Source: Streptomyces sp. V3I8 (lineage in GTDB: Bacteria; Actinomycetota; Actinomycetes; Streptomycetales; Streptomycetaceae). Taken from it: a stretch of 64,000 nucleotides of DNA. Below the pieces are notes generated by a model. The model saw only the letters and a list, made by a program, of their open reading frames with translations, ran no database searches and was not told the origin of the DNA. This document shows positions 1 through 8,097 of the stretch, one piece after another. The stretch lies in NCBI RefSeq assembly GCF_030817535.1, contig NZ_JAUSZL010000002.1:1984001-2048000 (forward strand), given 5' to 3'. A program made the translations under genes and the position numbers. The stretch's first letter is position 1. The number at the start of each line of letters is the position of its first letter.

Positions 1-427
1 GCAGGTGGTAGGTGAACTTGGCGGGCAGGACGTACTGCGAGGAGTAGCCGCCGCGGGTGGGGAGCCCGTCCTTGGGGTCGGTGTTCCCGTAGGTGAGCGT
101 CGGGAAGTGCTCGCACCAGTTCTCCCGGCCGGCCCGGCAGGGCGTGCAGGTGCCGCAGGAGTCGATGATGTTGCCCACCGCCACCTTGTCGCCCGTGCGG
201 AAGTTCGTCACGGCGCTGCCGACTTCGAGGATCTCGCCGGTCATCTCGTGTCCGGGTACGAGAGGGAAGACGTCGCCGTGCCGGATGGCCGAGATGTCGC
301 TGGAGCAGACGCCGCAGTAGTCGACGCGTACGGCGACGTCGTCGGGGAGCAGGTCGCGGCGGGTGAAGTTCCAGGGTTCCAGGGGGCCGTTGCGGTGGTG
401 GGCGGCCCATCCGCTGATGTTCCTCAT
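1..427 (-). CDS. Zinc-dependent alcohol dehydrogenase (MDR family), C-terminus beyond window edge
   Basis: The visible N-terminal 142 residues are a zinc-type medium-chain dehydrogenase that interconverts an alcohol and an aldehyde with NAD(P). The catalytic-zinc cysteine lies in CGVCSSD near residue 45, followed by the GHE motif (PGHEMTGE). The four structural-zinc cysteines are present in DSCGTCTPCRAGRENWC. This pattern suits the YahK/cinnamyl-alcohol dehydrogenase branch. The ATG at 427 has a good AAGGAG site about 10 nt upstream. It lies 137 bp downstream of the aldehyde dehydrogenase gene on the same strand, so the two probably form an alcohol-to-acid operon. The cofactor-binding half lies outside the window. 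Confidence 0.9.
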   Translation of the reverse strand, partial: MRNISGWAAHHRNGPLEPWNFTRRDLLPDDVAVRVDYCGVCSSDISAIRHGDVFPLVPGHEMTGEILEVGSAVTNFRTGDKVAVGNIIDSCGTCTPCRAGRENWCEHFPTLTYGNTDPKDGLPTRGGYSSQYVLPAKFTYHL

Positions 428-564
428 GAGGGTTGTTCTCCTTCGTCGTCTTCACCGGGCACCGCGGGGTGGAGAGGGGCAGCACGCGTGCCTGACATGT
501 GCGGTCCCGCGGTGCACCGAGGTGAGTGGGTTGTGCTTGCCGGGTGTACCGGCGGGCGGGGTGG

Positions 565-2061
565 TCAGAGCTGGATCATGACGGTCTTGGTCTCGGTGAA
601 GGCGTCCAGGACGTCGGTGCCGTGCTCGCGTCCGATGCCGGACTGCTTGAACCCGCCGAAGGGGACGGTCCCGGCGCTCATCTGCCCGTAGGTGTTGACC
701 CAGACGGTTCCTGCCTGCAGGCCGGCGGCGATGCGGTGGGCGCGGGCGAGGTCGGTGGTCCACACGGCGGAGGCCAGTCCGTAGTCCGAGTCGTTGGCCA
801 GGCGCAGCAGTTCGGCCTCGTCGGTGAAGGACATCAGTGCGGCGACAGGGCCGAAGATCTCTTCCTGGGCTACGCGCATGTCGTTGGTGACGTTGTCGAT
901 GACGGTCGGCGGAACGAACAGGCCGGGTTCCGCGGGGAGTTCTCCTCCGTGGCGCAGCCGGGCGCCTTCCTTACGTGCCACGTCGAAGTATGAGGTGACG
1001 CGCTCGAAGTGCCGGCGTGAGGCCAGCGGACCCATACGGGTGTCGGGGTGGAAGGGGTCGCCCATGGTGTAGGTGGCCAGTTCGTCGGCGAGCAGTCGGC
1101 CGAACTCCTCGCGCACGCTCTCCTCGACGAAGATGCGGGTGCCGGCGACGCATCCCTGGCCGGTGCCGGCCAGGAAACCGAGCGCCGCGCCCGCCGCCGC
1201 GGCCTTGAGGTCGGCGTCGGAGAAGACGATGTTCGGGGACTTGCCGCCGAGTTCGAGGGTGACTCGCTTGAGGTTGCCGCTGGAGGCCTGCAGGACGTGC
1301 TTGCCGACGGCGGTAGAACCGGTGAAGGAGACCTTGTCGACGCCGGGGTGGGTGATGAGTGCCTCCCCCGTCACCCCTCCGTCCCCGGTGACGATGTTGA
1401 CGACACCGCGCGGCAGGTCGGTGTCCTGCAGGAGTTCACCCAGGCGCAGTGCGGTGAGGGGGGACTGCTGGGCCGGCTTCAGGATGATGGTGTTGCCGGT
1501 GGCCAAGGCCGGTGCGAGCTTCCACACGGCTTGGAGCAGCGGCCCGTTCCAGCCCGTAATGCCGACGACGACGCCCAGCGGCTGGCGCACGGTGTAGTGG
1601 AACTGGCCGGGCTCGGAGGGCGCCGTCTGCCCGTAGATCTTGGTGGGCCAGCCTGCGTAGTGACGCATCACCTCGACCGAATGCGCGACGAACCAGCGGC
1701 TCAGGAAGAGCGGGGCGCCCATGTCGAGGGACTCCAGGGTCGCCAGCTCTTCGGCGTTCTCCTCCATCACCTGGGCGATCTGCAGGAGGATCTGACTGCG
1801 CTGGTAAGGGGTGAGGGCCGCCCAGGACGGGGCCTCGAAGGCTGCGCGGGCGGCGGCGACAGCGCGATCGACTTCCTCAGGGCCCGCGGCGGCGACGGCG
1901 GTGAGCACCTCCTCGGTCGTGGGGTCGACCGTCTCTATGGTCCGGCCGGACAGGGAGGGGACCCATTCGCCTCCGATCAGGAGTTTCTTCGGTTCGCCGC
2001 GCAGGAAGGCGGGCGAGGGGCGGTCGGCCGGCGCCAGGACGAGAGGGGTCAGGCTGTACAT
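565..2061 (-). CDS. Aldehyde dehydrogenase (NAD(P)+-dependent)
   Basis: A 498-residue aldehyde dehydrogenase oxidising an aldehyde to its carboxylate in the cytosol. The catalytic glutamate motif LELGGKSPN and the nucleophilic cysteine motif GQGCVAGTR are both intact, and the length is normal for the family. The ATG at 2061 is preferred over the upstream ATG at 2106 because a GGAGGA site sits just before it and the extra 15 residues (starting MRNKPVC) lack ALDH character and would be encoded across the operator. It leads the operon with the alcohol dehydrogenase at 427. Two palindromic operator-like sites lie 23-94 bp upstream. Substrate cannot be read from sequence. Confidence 0.93.
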   Translation of the reverse strand: MYSLTPLVLAPADRPSPAFLRGEPKKLLIGGEWVPSLSGRTIETVDPTTEEVLTAVAAAGPEEVDRAVAAARAAFEAPSWAALTPYQRSQILLQIAQVMEENAEELATLESLDMGAPLFLSRWFVAHSVEVMRHYAGWPTKIYGQTAPSEPGQFHYTVRQPLGVVVGITGWNGPLLQAVWKLAPALATGNTIILKPAQQSPLTALRLGELLQDTDLPRGVVNIVTGDGGVTGEALITHPGVDKVSFTGSTAVGKHVLQASSGNLKRVTLELGGKSPNIVFSDADLKAAAAGAALGFLAGTGQGCVAGTRIFVEESVREEFGRLLADELATYTMGDPFHPDTRMGPLASRRHFERVTSYFDVARKEGARLRHGGELPAEPGLFVPPTVIDNVTNDMRVAQEEIFGPVAALMSFTDEAELLRLANDSDYGLASAVWTTDLARAHRIAAGLQAGTVWVNTYGQMSAGTVPFGGFKQSGIGREHGTDVLDAFTETKTVMIQL

Positions 2062-2083
2062 GGAGATCCTCCGAAAGAAGAAT

Positions 2084-2101
2084 AAACAAACTGGTTTGTT
2101 T
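2084..2101. promoter_or_regulatory. Perfect palindromic operator upstream of aldehyde dehydrogenase gene
   Basis: Two 8-nt arms, AAACAAAC and GTTTGTTT, form a perfect inverted repeat around a 2-nt spacer. The site lies 23 bp upstream of the ATG at 2061. Size and symmetry are typical of TetR-family operators. A related site lies 54 bp further upstream (centre to centre). The sequence differs from the palindrome before the TetR gene at 5069, so a different regulator probably binds here. Confidence 0.65.
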
Positions 2102-2138
2102 CGCAAGAAGAACGTACCCTGCCCGCCAGCCGCCGGTC

Positions 2139-2154
2139 AACTAACTAGTTTGTT
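2139..2154. promoter_or_regulatory. Second, imperfect copy of the ALDH operator
   Basis: AACTAAC and GTTTGTT flank a TA spacer. One arm position breaks symmetry, but the core matches the perfect site at 2084-2101. Two sites 54 bp apart suggest binding of two dimers over the promoter. Confidence 0.55.
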
Positions 2155-2380
2155 TATTCGATGCGGGAGGTCGGACGGGCCTGCCCGGCCCGGGCGGATC
2201 GATCGTCTCTGCGAGCCCCGCGCGATCCGCGCCCGTCCGGTAGACCCTGGCTCCCGGCAGCCGTATGCCGCCACTCACGCCTCCGCGCGGGATAAACCGC
2301 CTGGAGCGGGCGGCGGACGGTTCGTTCACGACGGGAAAGAGTTCCTGCCCCGCCGCGCACGCGCGGGTGAGGCGCGGAAC

Positions 2381-2749
2381 CTACATCTGGCGGCGTACGG
2401 CCGTGACGCCGTTCCAGAGGTGCGGCAGCGCTTCGAGATGTCCGCTCAGTTCGGCCCGCGCGCTCGCTTCCTGAACCGAAGCCGCGCCGCCCAGGAGTGC
2501 GGAGCGGGCGGTCTCCAGACGGCGTACCGCCCACCGGCCGCATCGCGCCCGCTGCGCGACGCGGGCGACCCGCAGGGATCGTGCGGCACGGCTCAGCGCC
2601 GGATGCCCGGCGCCGAGTTCGTTGCCCAGGCGGACGTGGAGCAGGCGCAGGTCGTACCAGAAGGTGTAGGACACCTCTGCCAGGAACACCTGTGTGCAGA
2701 TTCGGGTGATCAGCGCGGGGGCAGAGGCGGAGCTGGACGGAACCGGCAC
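2381..2749 (-). CDS. Uncharacterised small protein (122 aa)
   Basis: An open frame with strong GC3 bias from a GTG at 2749, which has an AAGGG site upstream. The product is rich in Arg, Ala and Leu. It has a short hydrophobic/aromatic stretch (FLAEVSYTFWYDLRLLHV, around residues 22-39) followed by a basic helical region. No known domain is recognised. The longer reading from 2962 adds proline-rich sequence that looks non-coding. It is separated from the dehydrogenase operon by the operator region and may be independent. Existence as a gene is moderately supported; function unknown. Confidence 0.45.
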   Translation of the reverse strand: MPVPSSSASAPALITRICTQVFLAEVSYTFWYDLRLLHVRLGNELGAGHPALSRAARSLRVARVAQRARCGRWAVRRLETARSALLGGAASVQEASARAELSGHLEALPHLWNGVTAVRRQM

Positions 2750-3301
2750 GGGGTTGCCCTTGTTCGGAGGGAGCGGAGGGTTCAGCGCGGGCGGGATGAC
2801 GACCGGGCGGCCGGGGCTTGGGCAGGGAGCCGTGGGCACGAGAGTGTGGCCTGGGGCGATGAGCCCGGTTTTCACGGAGGGACGATGGACATCGGCCCTC
2901 GGTCCAAGGAGGGCTCGGCCGGAGAGGTCCTGTACGGCTTCCGGGCGCTCAGCACCGTTCATCCCCGCGGCCCGAGCTCTTCGGCTCGGTCCTCATGCCA
3001 TGGCGGTGCATGGTGACGCGTTGTCTCGCCGGTCAGGGTGGAGAGGTCGCCGCAGGGAAGCGGGGACGAAACCCGGCATCGGCGGCGCACGCCCGGACCG
3101 TACTCATGAGCGCAGCCCACTGGGCGACGAGTCGCCTGTCCGGGAACGTTTAGCTCTGGCGGCCCGCCGATGCGCCGGCCTCTGGCCCCCCTCTCCCGGC
3201 CCCCGTCCTTGATGCGCTCTGCGGCATCGGTGTCTGCGCCCGCGCAGAGCTGGGGACGGGAAGGGGGAAGAGCGGACGGTCCACGCAGCGCCAGGTCCGG
3301 A
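2750..3301. other. Gene-free stretch
   Basis: Open frames on both strands have compositions typical of GC-rich shadow frames and lack family motifs. I see no gene, RNA or repeat here. Confidence 0.5.
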
Positions 3302-4306
3302 TCAGGGGATGAGGACCAGGCGGATCGGGGCCGGGCCTTCGCCGCGCAGGAGGCGTTCCAGCGCCTGGCCCGCTTCGGCGAGCGGAAGGACGTCGGTCAC
3401 GGAGCGGGAGAACTCGAGGCGGCGGCGGCCCACCAGCGCGACGAGTTCCCGTATGTGCTGGTCGGTGGACCCGTAGTGGCCCAGGATCTGCTGCTTAAAG
3501 TAGCTGAGGTGGGTGCCGTTGGTGATCACCAGTGGCTTGTCGGTCAGCCCGGCGAGGACCAGCTTGCCGCCCGGGGCGAGGCACGTCACCGCCTGCTCAC
3601 GTACCGCGGGAACGCCTGCGAAGTCGAACGCCACGGCCAGTCCCCCGCCCCCGGTCTCGGCGAGCAGCTTCTCCCGGAGTCCGGGGTCCGCGGGATCGAA
3701 AGCAGCGTCCGCTCCGAGCTGCAGGGCACGATCCCGCGCCTCGGGCAGCGGGTCCACCGCTATGACGGGTGCCGCGCCGATCATGCGCAGCAACTGGACG
3801 GCGTGCACCCCCAGTCCGCCGGCGCCCCAGACGGCGACGGGCTGCGCCGGGCGGACCGCGGCGGTGGTGGTGATGGCCGCCCACGGCGTGGACACCGCGT
3901 CGGGAATGATGGCGGCCTGCTCGAACGGCAGGTCGTCGGGGATCGGTACGAGGGTGGTCTCGGAGGCGAGGGCGTACTCGGCCCAGCCCCCGTCGTAGTC
4001 GACTCCGCGTGTCCACACGGCGCCTTCGCGCTTCTCGCCGGCCTGCAGCAGTACGCGCGCGCCCGGCTGCCAGCCCGTCACCCCGGAGCCGAGTTCGGCC
4101 ACGGTGCCGGCCACCTCGTGGCCCAGCGTGACCGTGTCGCCGTCGAGGAACAGCGGAGTGAGGCCGCCCTCGACGAGATGGGCATCGGAAAGGCAGACGC
4201 CGGCCGCCTCGACCTTGACGAGTACCTGGCCGGGGCCGGGACGCGGGACAGGGACATCCTGGAGGGAGAAGGTGCGGGTCTTGACGTTGAGCCGTCCGGC
4301 GAGCAT
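3302..4306 (-). CDS. MDR-family alcohol dehydrogenase lacking the structural-zinc cysteines
   Basis: A 334-residue zinc-type oxidoreductase. It keeps the first zinc-binding region (AAGVCLSDAH), the GHE motif (LGHEVAGTVAELG) and the dinucleotide fold (VWGAGGLGVHAVQL). The loop that normally carries four structural-zinc cysteines is replaced by QAGEKREGAVWTRG, as in the quinone-reductase-like or one-zinc MDR branches. The ATG at 4306 is chosen because AGGTGA lies 5 nt upstream and the fold begins there; the 36 residues upstream of it are not conserved-looking. It lies 118 bp downstream of the TetR gene on the same strand and is probably controlled by it. Confidence 0.88.
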   Translation of the reverse strand: MLAGRLNVKTRTFSLQDVPVPRPGPGQVLVKVEAAGVCLSDAHLVEGGLTPLFLDGDTVTLGHEVAGTVAELGSGVTGWQPGARVLLQAGEKREGAVWTRGVDYDGGWAEYALASETTLVPIPDDLPFEQAAIIPDAVSTPWAAITTTAAVRPAQPVAVWGAGGLGVHAVQLLRMIGAAPVIAVDPLPEARDRALQLGADAAFDPADPGLREKLLAETGGGGLAVAFDFAGVPAVREQAVTCLAPGGKLVLAGLTDKPLVITNGTHLSYFKQQILGHYGSTDQHIRELVALVGRRRLEFSRSVTDVLPLAEAGQALERLLRGEGPAPIRLVLIP

Positions 4307-4424
4307 GACAGTCACCTGTTCTTCATTGGAAGAGAGAAAGGGAAAGGGCGAGCACGGGGAGAAGGCGAGCACCAGGGAAGACGGGCCCTGCGCACGTAAG
4401 CGGGCGGATGCCACGGCCAGCGGT

Positions 4425-5069
4425 TCAGGCCGGGCCGGGGCCGGGCAGAGCAGGGCTGACGGTGTGCAGAGCGCCGGTCAGCGCGGCAACGGCCACGTCC
4501 ACCACCACCGGCCTCATGACGTCACGGCCGCCATCCTCGAGCCAGGCCAGGCAGGCGGATTCGACGAGACCGAGGTAGCCGTCGAGGGCGATGACGACTC
4601 CGGGGTCGCTTTCCGGCAGCGCGAACATGTCGGCGACCAGGCGGCGGTAGGCGCGCCTGCCCTCGTCGCGGACGGCGAGCGCGGCCGCGGGAACCGATCC
4701 CGGTGAACGCATCAGCACGGCCCACCCATTCGGCCCCTCGGCCACGAAGCTGAGGTAGACGTGCAGGCCGGCCCGGGCCCGCGCCCAGCCGTCGGCGGCG
4801 GACCCCAGAGCGGCGTCGGCTTCCCGGTGACGCTCCAGCAACTGGCCCAGCGCGTGCTCCACCATGGCCGCGTACAGTCCGGCCTTGCTGCCGAAGTACC
4901 GGTGTGCCAAAGCCTCCGAAGCACCGGCCGCGCGGGCGATCGCGGCCACCGACACCTGCGAGTACTCCGCCGCGTCGAAAGCGTGACGTGCGGCTTCCAG
5001 GAGCGCGGTACGGCGCTCGGCCTCCCCCAGCCTGCGCCGGGGAACACGGTCTGATTTGCTCATGCCCAT
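4425..5069 (-). CDS. TetR/AcrR-family transcriptional regulator
   Basis: A 214-residue TetR-type repressor. The N-terminal helix-turn-helix is clear: VAAIARAAGASEALAHRYFG at about residues 36-55, preceded by a typical first helix. The rest is the variable ligand-binding domain. The start is placed at 5069 (a second ATG lies at 5063) because the palindrome 5081-5101 sits just upstream. No strong ribosome site is visible, so a leaderless transcript is possible. The MDR dehydrogenase follows on the same strand, making it the probable target along with the gene itself. Confidence 0.9.
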   Translation of the reverse strand: MGMSKSDRVPRRRLGEAERRTALLEAARHAFDAAEYSQVSVAAIARAAGASEALAHRYFGSKAGLYAAMVEHALGQLLERHREADAALGSAADGWARARAGLHVYLSFVAEGPNGWAVLMRSPGSVPAAALAVRDEGRRAYRRLVADMFALPESDPGVVIALDGYLGLVESACLAWLEDGGRDVMRPVVVDVAVAALTGALHTVSPALPGPGPA

Positions 5070-5080
5070 GATCGTACACA

Positions 5081-5101
5081 TTATTGAGTCGGACTCAGTA
5101 A
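5081..5101. promoter_or_regulatory. Palindromic operator 12 bp upstream of the TetR start codon
   Basis: TTATTGAGTC and GACTCAGTAA flank a single G; nine of ten arm positions are symmetric. The position, immediately before the TetR ATG, fits autorepression. No copy is seen before the aldehyde dehydrogenase. Confidence 0.7.
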
Positions 5102-5300
5102 CGTGCACGAGGGGAGGGCGGCACGCCACAGTGAGAACCACAGCGAAACGCAACCTCGGAGGGCATTTGATCTAGGCCGTATGCCGAAAGTGGATCTTTA
5201 GTGGTGGATCATGGTCCGGTGATACGTCGCCACGAACTGTCCGATGTCGGGTGGGAGTTCGTCACCTGTGCGGCAGCCCTACGCCACCCGCCAGGCTCTC

Positions 5301-5657
5301 TCAGGGGTGCGGGGAGGGTGCTGCCACCGTCGGCAGGACGAGTACGCCGTCTTCTGTCGCTGTGACGGCATGTCCCCACTGCATCAAAATCCCTGCCACC
5401 GCGGTCTGCACCACTACCTGGATACTGCCGTCCGGTGCACGGCCGGATCCGGCCGTCGGCAGTACCTGGAACCCTTCCGATGCCACCCACCTGACAAGCA
5501 CGCCCTGGGGCACCTCGCTCACCCGCAGGCCCGAGGTGTCCGCATCTGCCTGTGCGACCAGGTAGAAGCCCGCCCCGCGAAGAGCATGCTCCACCTGGGA
5601 CACAAGGACAGACGTAGGCGAAGAACTAACCCCAGTTCCCCGGATCAAGCCTTCCAT
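5301..5657 (-). CDS. Uncharacterised 118-aa protein beside an ATPase relic
   Basis: The frame has plausible protein composition, with alternating hydrophobic strands (FYLVAQADADTSGLRVSEVP, VVVQTAVAGILMQWGHAV). It contains no recognised motif, signal peptide or membrane segment. Its ATG lies 18 bp downstream of the stop of a broken anti-sigma-type ATPase, as if once co-transcribed with it. The ribosome site is weak. It may be a remnant partner of that regulator; function unknown. Confidence 0.5.
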   Translation of the reverse strand: MEGLIRGTGVSSSPTSVLVSQVEHALRGAGFYLVAQADADTSGLRVSEVPQGVLVRWVASEGFQVLPTAGSGRAPDGSIQVVVQTAVAGILMQWGHAVTATEDGVLVLPTVAAPSPHP

Positions 5658-5675
5658 GCGTGTACCGCCTGCCGC

Positions 5676-5795
5676 TTACGGAGCCGTGCGGCCGACGACG
5701 TCCCCGTCCGGATCATCGGCCAGAGCGATCACCGCCGCGACGCGTTTGCCCACCGCCTCCCGGCACACCTCCGTAAGCCTGGCTGAAAGCGCCGG
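5676..5795 (-). pseudogene. C-terminal fragment of an anti-sigma-type histidine-kinase-like ATPase
   Basis: The last 36 codons read ...REAVGKRVAAVIALADD followed by PDGDVVGRTAP and a stop. This matches the C-termini of the two intact ATPases in this window, GKRTTASVMLADDPGGDV (16881) and GKRITAHIALADPPGE (13336). Two TGA codons (5796-5801) interrupt the frame immediately upstream, and no upstream N-, G1- or G2-box is found. Only a tail remains. Confidence 0.7.
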
Positions 5796-6386
5796 TCATC
5801 ATGAGCGAGAACCGGCTCTCAGGAAAGCCATACCTCCCTCCATGCCGGGTGCAGCTCGTAGGGCGGGGGCTCACGTGCCCGCGCCGAACAGCAGGCCGCC
5901 GCGGGCTGACGAATACCACGGCGTCCTGGGGAGGTGGCCGGCGTCCTTCCCGCCTGCCGCAGCCGTCCGAATCCCATGCTGTCGGACCTGCCCCGGCCTG
6001 TTCTATATTCCGAACAGGACCCTCGCCGCTCTGCCGGTCATCACCTGCGACGGGCTGCCGGCCCGCAGACACCGGCCTTTGGACCGTACTGAATATCCGG
6101 CCACAGTGGATGGCTGGAGCCGCATCGCCGACAACACGGCTCCAGCCCTTCGTCCTCCCCGCCCCGGTTCGAGCCCGGGATGAACTCCCGCACATCCCGG
6201 GAAGGGGTGGGGAGGACGGTCAGTGCGAGGCGGCGATGTGGGGGGGCCAACGCCGTCCTCGCACCGCGCGGCCGCCGCCGGGCTCGCCCGCATCCGGCGG
6301 CGGCCGTTCACGACTTCGCCAACACCAGCCCCGGACATCCCCTGCAGCTGCCGGCCAGCGAGCCCTACCCAGGCTGCCCGCGCCCT
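5796..6386. other. Gene-free stretch
   Basis: Only shadow-type open frames are seen. An inverted repeat, CCTGTTC (5997-6003) with GAACAGG (6012-6018), is present but no neighbouring start codon uses it. A GGTTCGAGCCC string near 6167 resembles a tRNA T-arm, but no tRNA can be folded around it. Confidence 0.5.
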
Positions 6387-6587
6387 TCACGGCTCCTGGC
6401 CCGGGTCGAATTCCCGCAACGCCGTCCGCATCGCACCGAGCGCGGTGAGATCGGCACCCGCCACGAACTGCTCCAGCAAGACACCGGCCCGCCAGTGCTT
6501 CCTGCCGCGGACGGCCTCCACGACCTCCTCGACAACCCGACACCGGGCCTCGTCGAACGGCATGCTCCCCGCAGCACCGGCTGCCAT
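6387..6587 (-). CDS. Small WRAGVL-family protein (66 aa), paralogue of the gene at 37539
   Basis: A 66-residue soluble protein with an excellent GAGGGGG ribosome site before the ATG at 6587. Its central region (VVEAVRGRKHWRAGVLLEQF and following ADLTAL) matches the 60-residue product at 37539-37721 in about 23 of 40 positions, including WRAGVL, FV, ADL and the terminal R-x-AL. The pattern suggests two short helices. Both copies lie next to decayed plasmid-like DNA. No function is known to me; a regulatory or mobile-element accessory role is speculation. Confidence 0.7.
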   Translation of the reverse strand: MAAGAAGSMPFDEARCRVVEEVVEAVRGRKHWRAGVLLEQFVAGADLTALGAMRTALREFDPGQEP

Positions 6588-6656
6588 CAGACCGCCCCCT
6601 CACACTGCCCAGTGTCCTCCTGCCCGGCCCGCAGGAGGGCGGTATGACAACACCGG

Positions 6657-6930
6657 TCAAAACAGGCCGCCCACCAGGCGGATGCGGCGTAGCTGCCGGG
6701 CGGTCTGCCGCGCGAGGACCTGGCGGTCGATGCACGGGTCGACGGCCGCGAGGACCAGGCGCCGGAGTTCGTCCGGCTTCAGCGCTTCGACTTCCCACTG
6801 CACGGAGTGCTCGATGTCAAAGCCGTAGCGGCGCGCGAAGGCCGGCCACCGAGGACCGCCGCGCTTACCCTCGGTCGCCAGCAGCTCGTAGTCGTGGACG
6901 ACTTGGTCATAGGTAAACAGCACCCGCCCG
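6657..6930 (-). pseudogene. C-terminal remnant of an uncharacterised mobile-DNA-type protein
   Basis: The end of a 141-codon open frame reads convincingly as protein from about VLFTYDQVVHDYEL to the stop, with conserved-looking segments PRWPAFARRYGFDIEH and PDELRRLVLAAVDP. The first ~50 codons of the open frame look non-coding, so the N-terminus is lost. Proteins with this type of C-terminus are familiar from Streptomyces mobile elements, but I cannot name the family. It lies 69 bp upstream of the small WRAGVL gene on the same strand. Confidence 0.45.
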
Positions 6931-7267
6931 GTATGGCTCCAACACGCTGTACGCGCTGTCCAGTCGCGTACGACGTCCTCGCCGGAACAGTCAAAATCAC
7001 CGATGTTTCTCCGGGGCGCCGCAAGCGTACGGTTCGAATCCACGCAGCTCAGAGGCGGTCGCGGTAACGACAGCGGGTGCAACAGGTGTGGTGCACGAGG
7101 CTGGCCGCAGGTTCACCCGCTGGCGCAAGGAATTACCGGTGCGGGTAGAGACGGCATCGGTCGGTTCGAATATTTGGGCGTGCGGAATAGGGCAGCGCTG
7201 TCCGTGTCTTCAGCTCGACGGAGGGCTGCGGCCTGCTTTCCCTTGGCTGCTGGGTAGCGTCCTTCTG

Positions 7268-7939
7268 GTGAATCTCAACCTCTTCAACGATGTGCCCGAC
7301 GGCCTGACTCGACGAGCTCGATCGTTCGTCCAAGCGCACGGAGTCAAAGTCGACGTCAGGCACGTCGAGGACCACAGACAGTGGTGGCTTGAGCGAGACG
7401 TCCCGGCGGCGGTCATCGACCGGATGGCGGCTCATGAAGAGCGCTGGGGCGGTCTGGTCCTACCACCCGCGTCTCAGTACGACGGCGGCCCGAGATATCT
7501 CGAAGCGGACCCCCCTGAAGGCTCTGCGTCCGAAGGTTGGTGGTTCGAGGCTGGGATGCAGCGGACCGCGGTCCCATACAGGTTCACGATCGGTCCGTCT
7601 GGCGAGTTCGGCACTCACTCAGGTCGATGGATGCCTCTCCATGCCACCGTCGAAGGCTGGGTGGAATCCCTCGCGCTGACCCACCACGCGTCCATGTGGG
7701 CGAAACAGATCATCAAGGTCACCGGCGACGATGTCGACGGCATCGTGGCGGACACGTTCGAACCGGTGCGCGAAGTGATGGGCCTGGCCGACACTTGGTG
7801 GCGAGGAGCCGACTCACTGGTGGCGGTCTATACAGATGAAGCCGAGGCCCTCTCCTTTCCGCGGGGCCGCACTGCGTTGATCTACTCCGGCTTGGATGAG
7901 TGGGGCCTGCAGGGAGGCGTCAAGGACAGCGCCAGCTGA
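7268..7939 (+). CDS. Uncharacterised 223-aa protein
   Basis: A clear coding region with an acidic, tryptophan-rich product (HRQWWLERDV, EGWWFEAGM, DTWWRGADSL) and no signal peptide or membrane helix. The frame is open from 7088, but the first 60 codons are low-quality; the GTG at 7268 (VNLNLFNDVPDGL) is where protein-like sequence begins. No convincing ribosome site decides it. The globular, motif-poor character resembles immunity-type or SUKH-like proteins, but this is impression only. It converges with a recombinase relic 5 bp downstream. Confidence 0.65.
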   Translation: MNLNLFNDVPDGLTRRARSFVQAHGVKVDVRHVEDHRQWWLERDVPAAVIDRMAAHEERWGGLVLPPASQYDGGPRYLEADPPEGSASEGWWFEAGMQRTAVPYRFTIGPSGEFGTHSGRWMPLHATVEGWVESLALTHHASMWAKQIIKVTGDDVDGIVADTFEPVREVMGLADTWWRGADSLVAVYTDEAEALSFPRGRTALIYSGLDEWGLQGGVKDSAS

Positions 7940-7944
7940 GGACA

Positions 7945-8095
7945 TCAGGAGTGATCCAGCGTCTCGCCGACGTCTGTTCGGCGGGCCACCTCGGCTGCGT
8001 AGGCGGTCCTGATGGCCCCAGCGGCCCAGCGCTCAGCTGCTGCGGGGCTGATGCCGAGCAGGCGCTGGACCTCTGGCAGGTGTCGTGACCTGAGC
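7945..8095 (-). pseudogene. C-terminal tail of a recombinase-associated protein
   Basis: The minus-strand frame gives HLPEVQRLLGISPAAAERW followed by a conserved-looking helix AAEVARR and a stop (7945-7947). GC3 is strong. It resembles the tail of large Streptomyces integrase-associated proteins with a small helix-turn-helix-like end. It has no start codon and lies just downstream of the zinc-finger ORF at 8098, so it is probably a separated piece of the same locus. Confidence 0.45.
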
Positions 8096-8097
8096 TT

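Noticed and set aside
1048..2085. 345-codon plus-strand open frame opposite the aldehyde dehydrogenase
   Set aside because: Antisense shadow; catalytic ALDH motifs are on the minus strand.
3170..4399. 409-codon plus-strand open frame opposite the MDR dehydrogenase
   Set aside because: Antisense shadow of a GC-rich gene; the minus strand carries the zinc-enzyme motifs, and this frame has Gly/Arg-rich low-information sequence.
6160..6190. tRNA-like T-arm GGTTCGAGCCC
   Set aside because: No acceptor stem, anticodon arm or D-arm can be paired around it.
7025..7050. tRNA-like string GGTTCGAATCC
   Set aside because: The flanking bases do not form a five-pair T-stem and no cloverleaf is visible.
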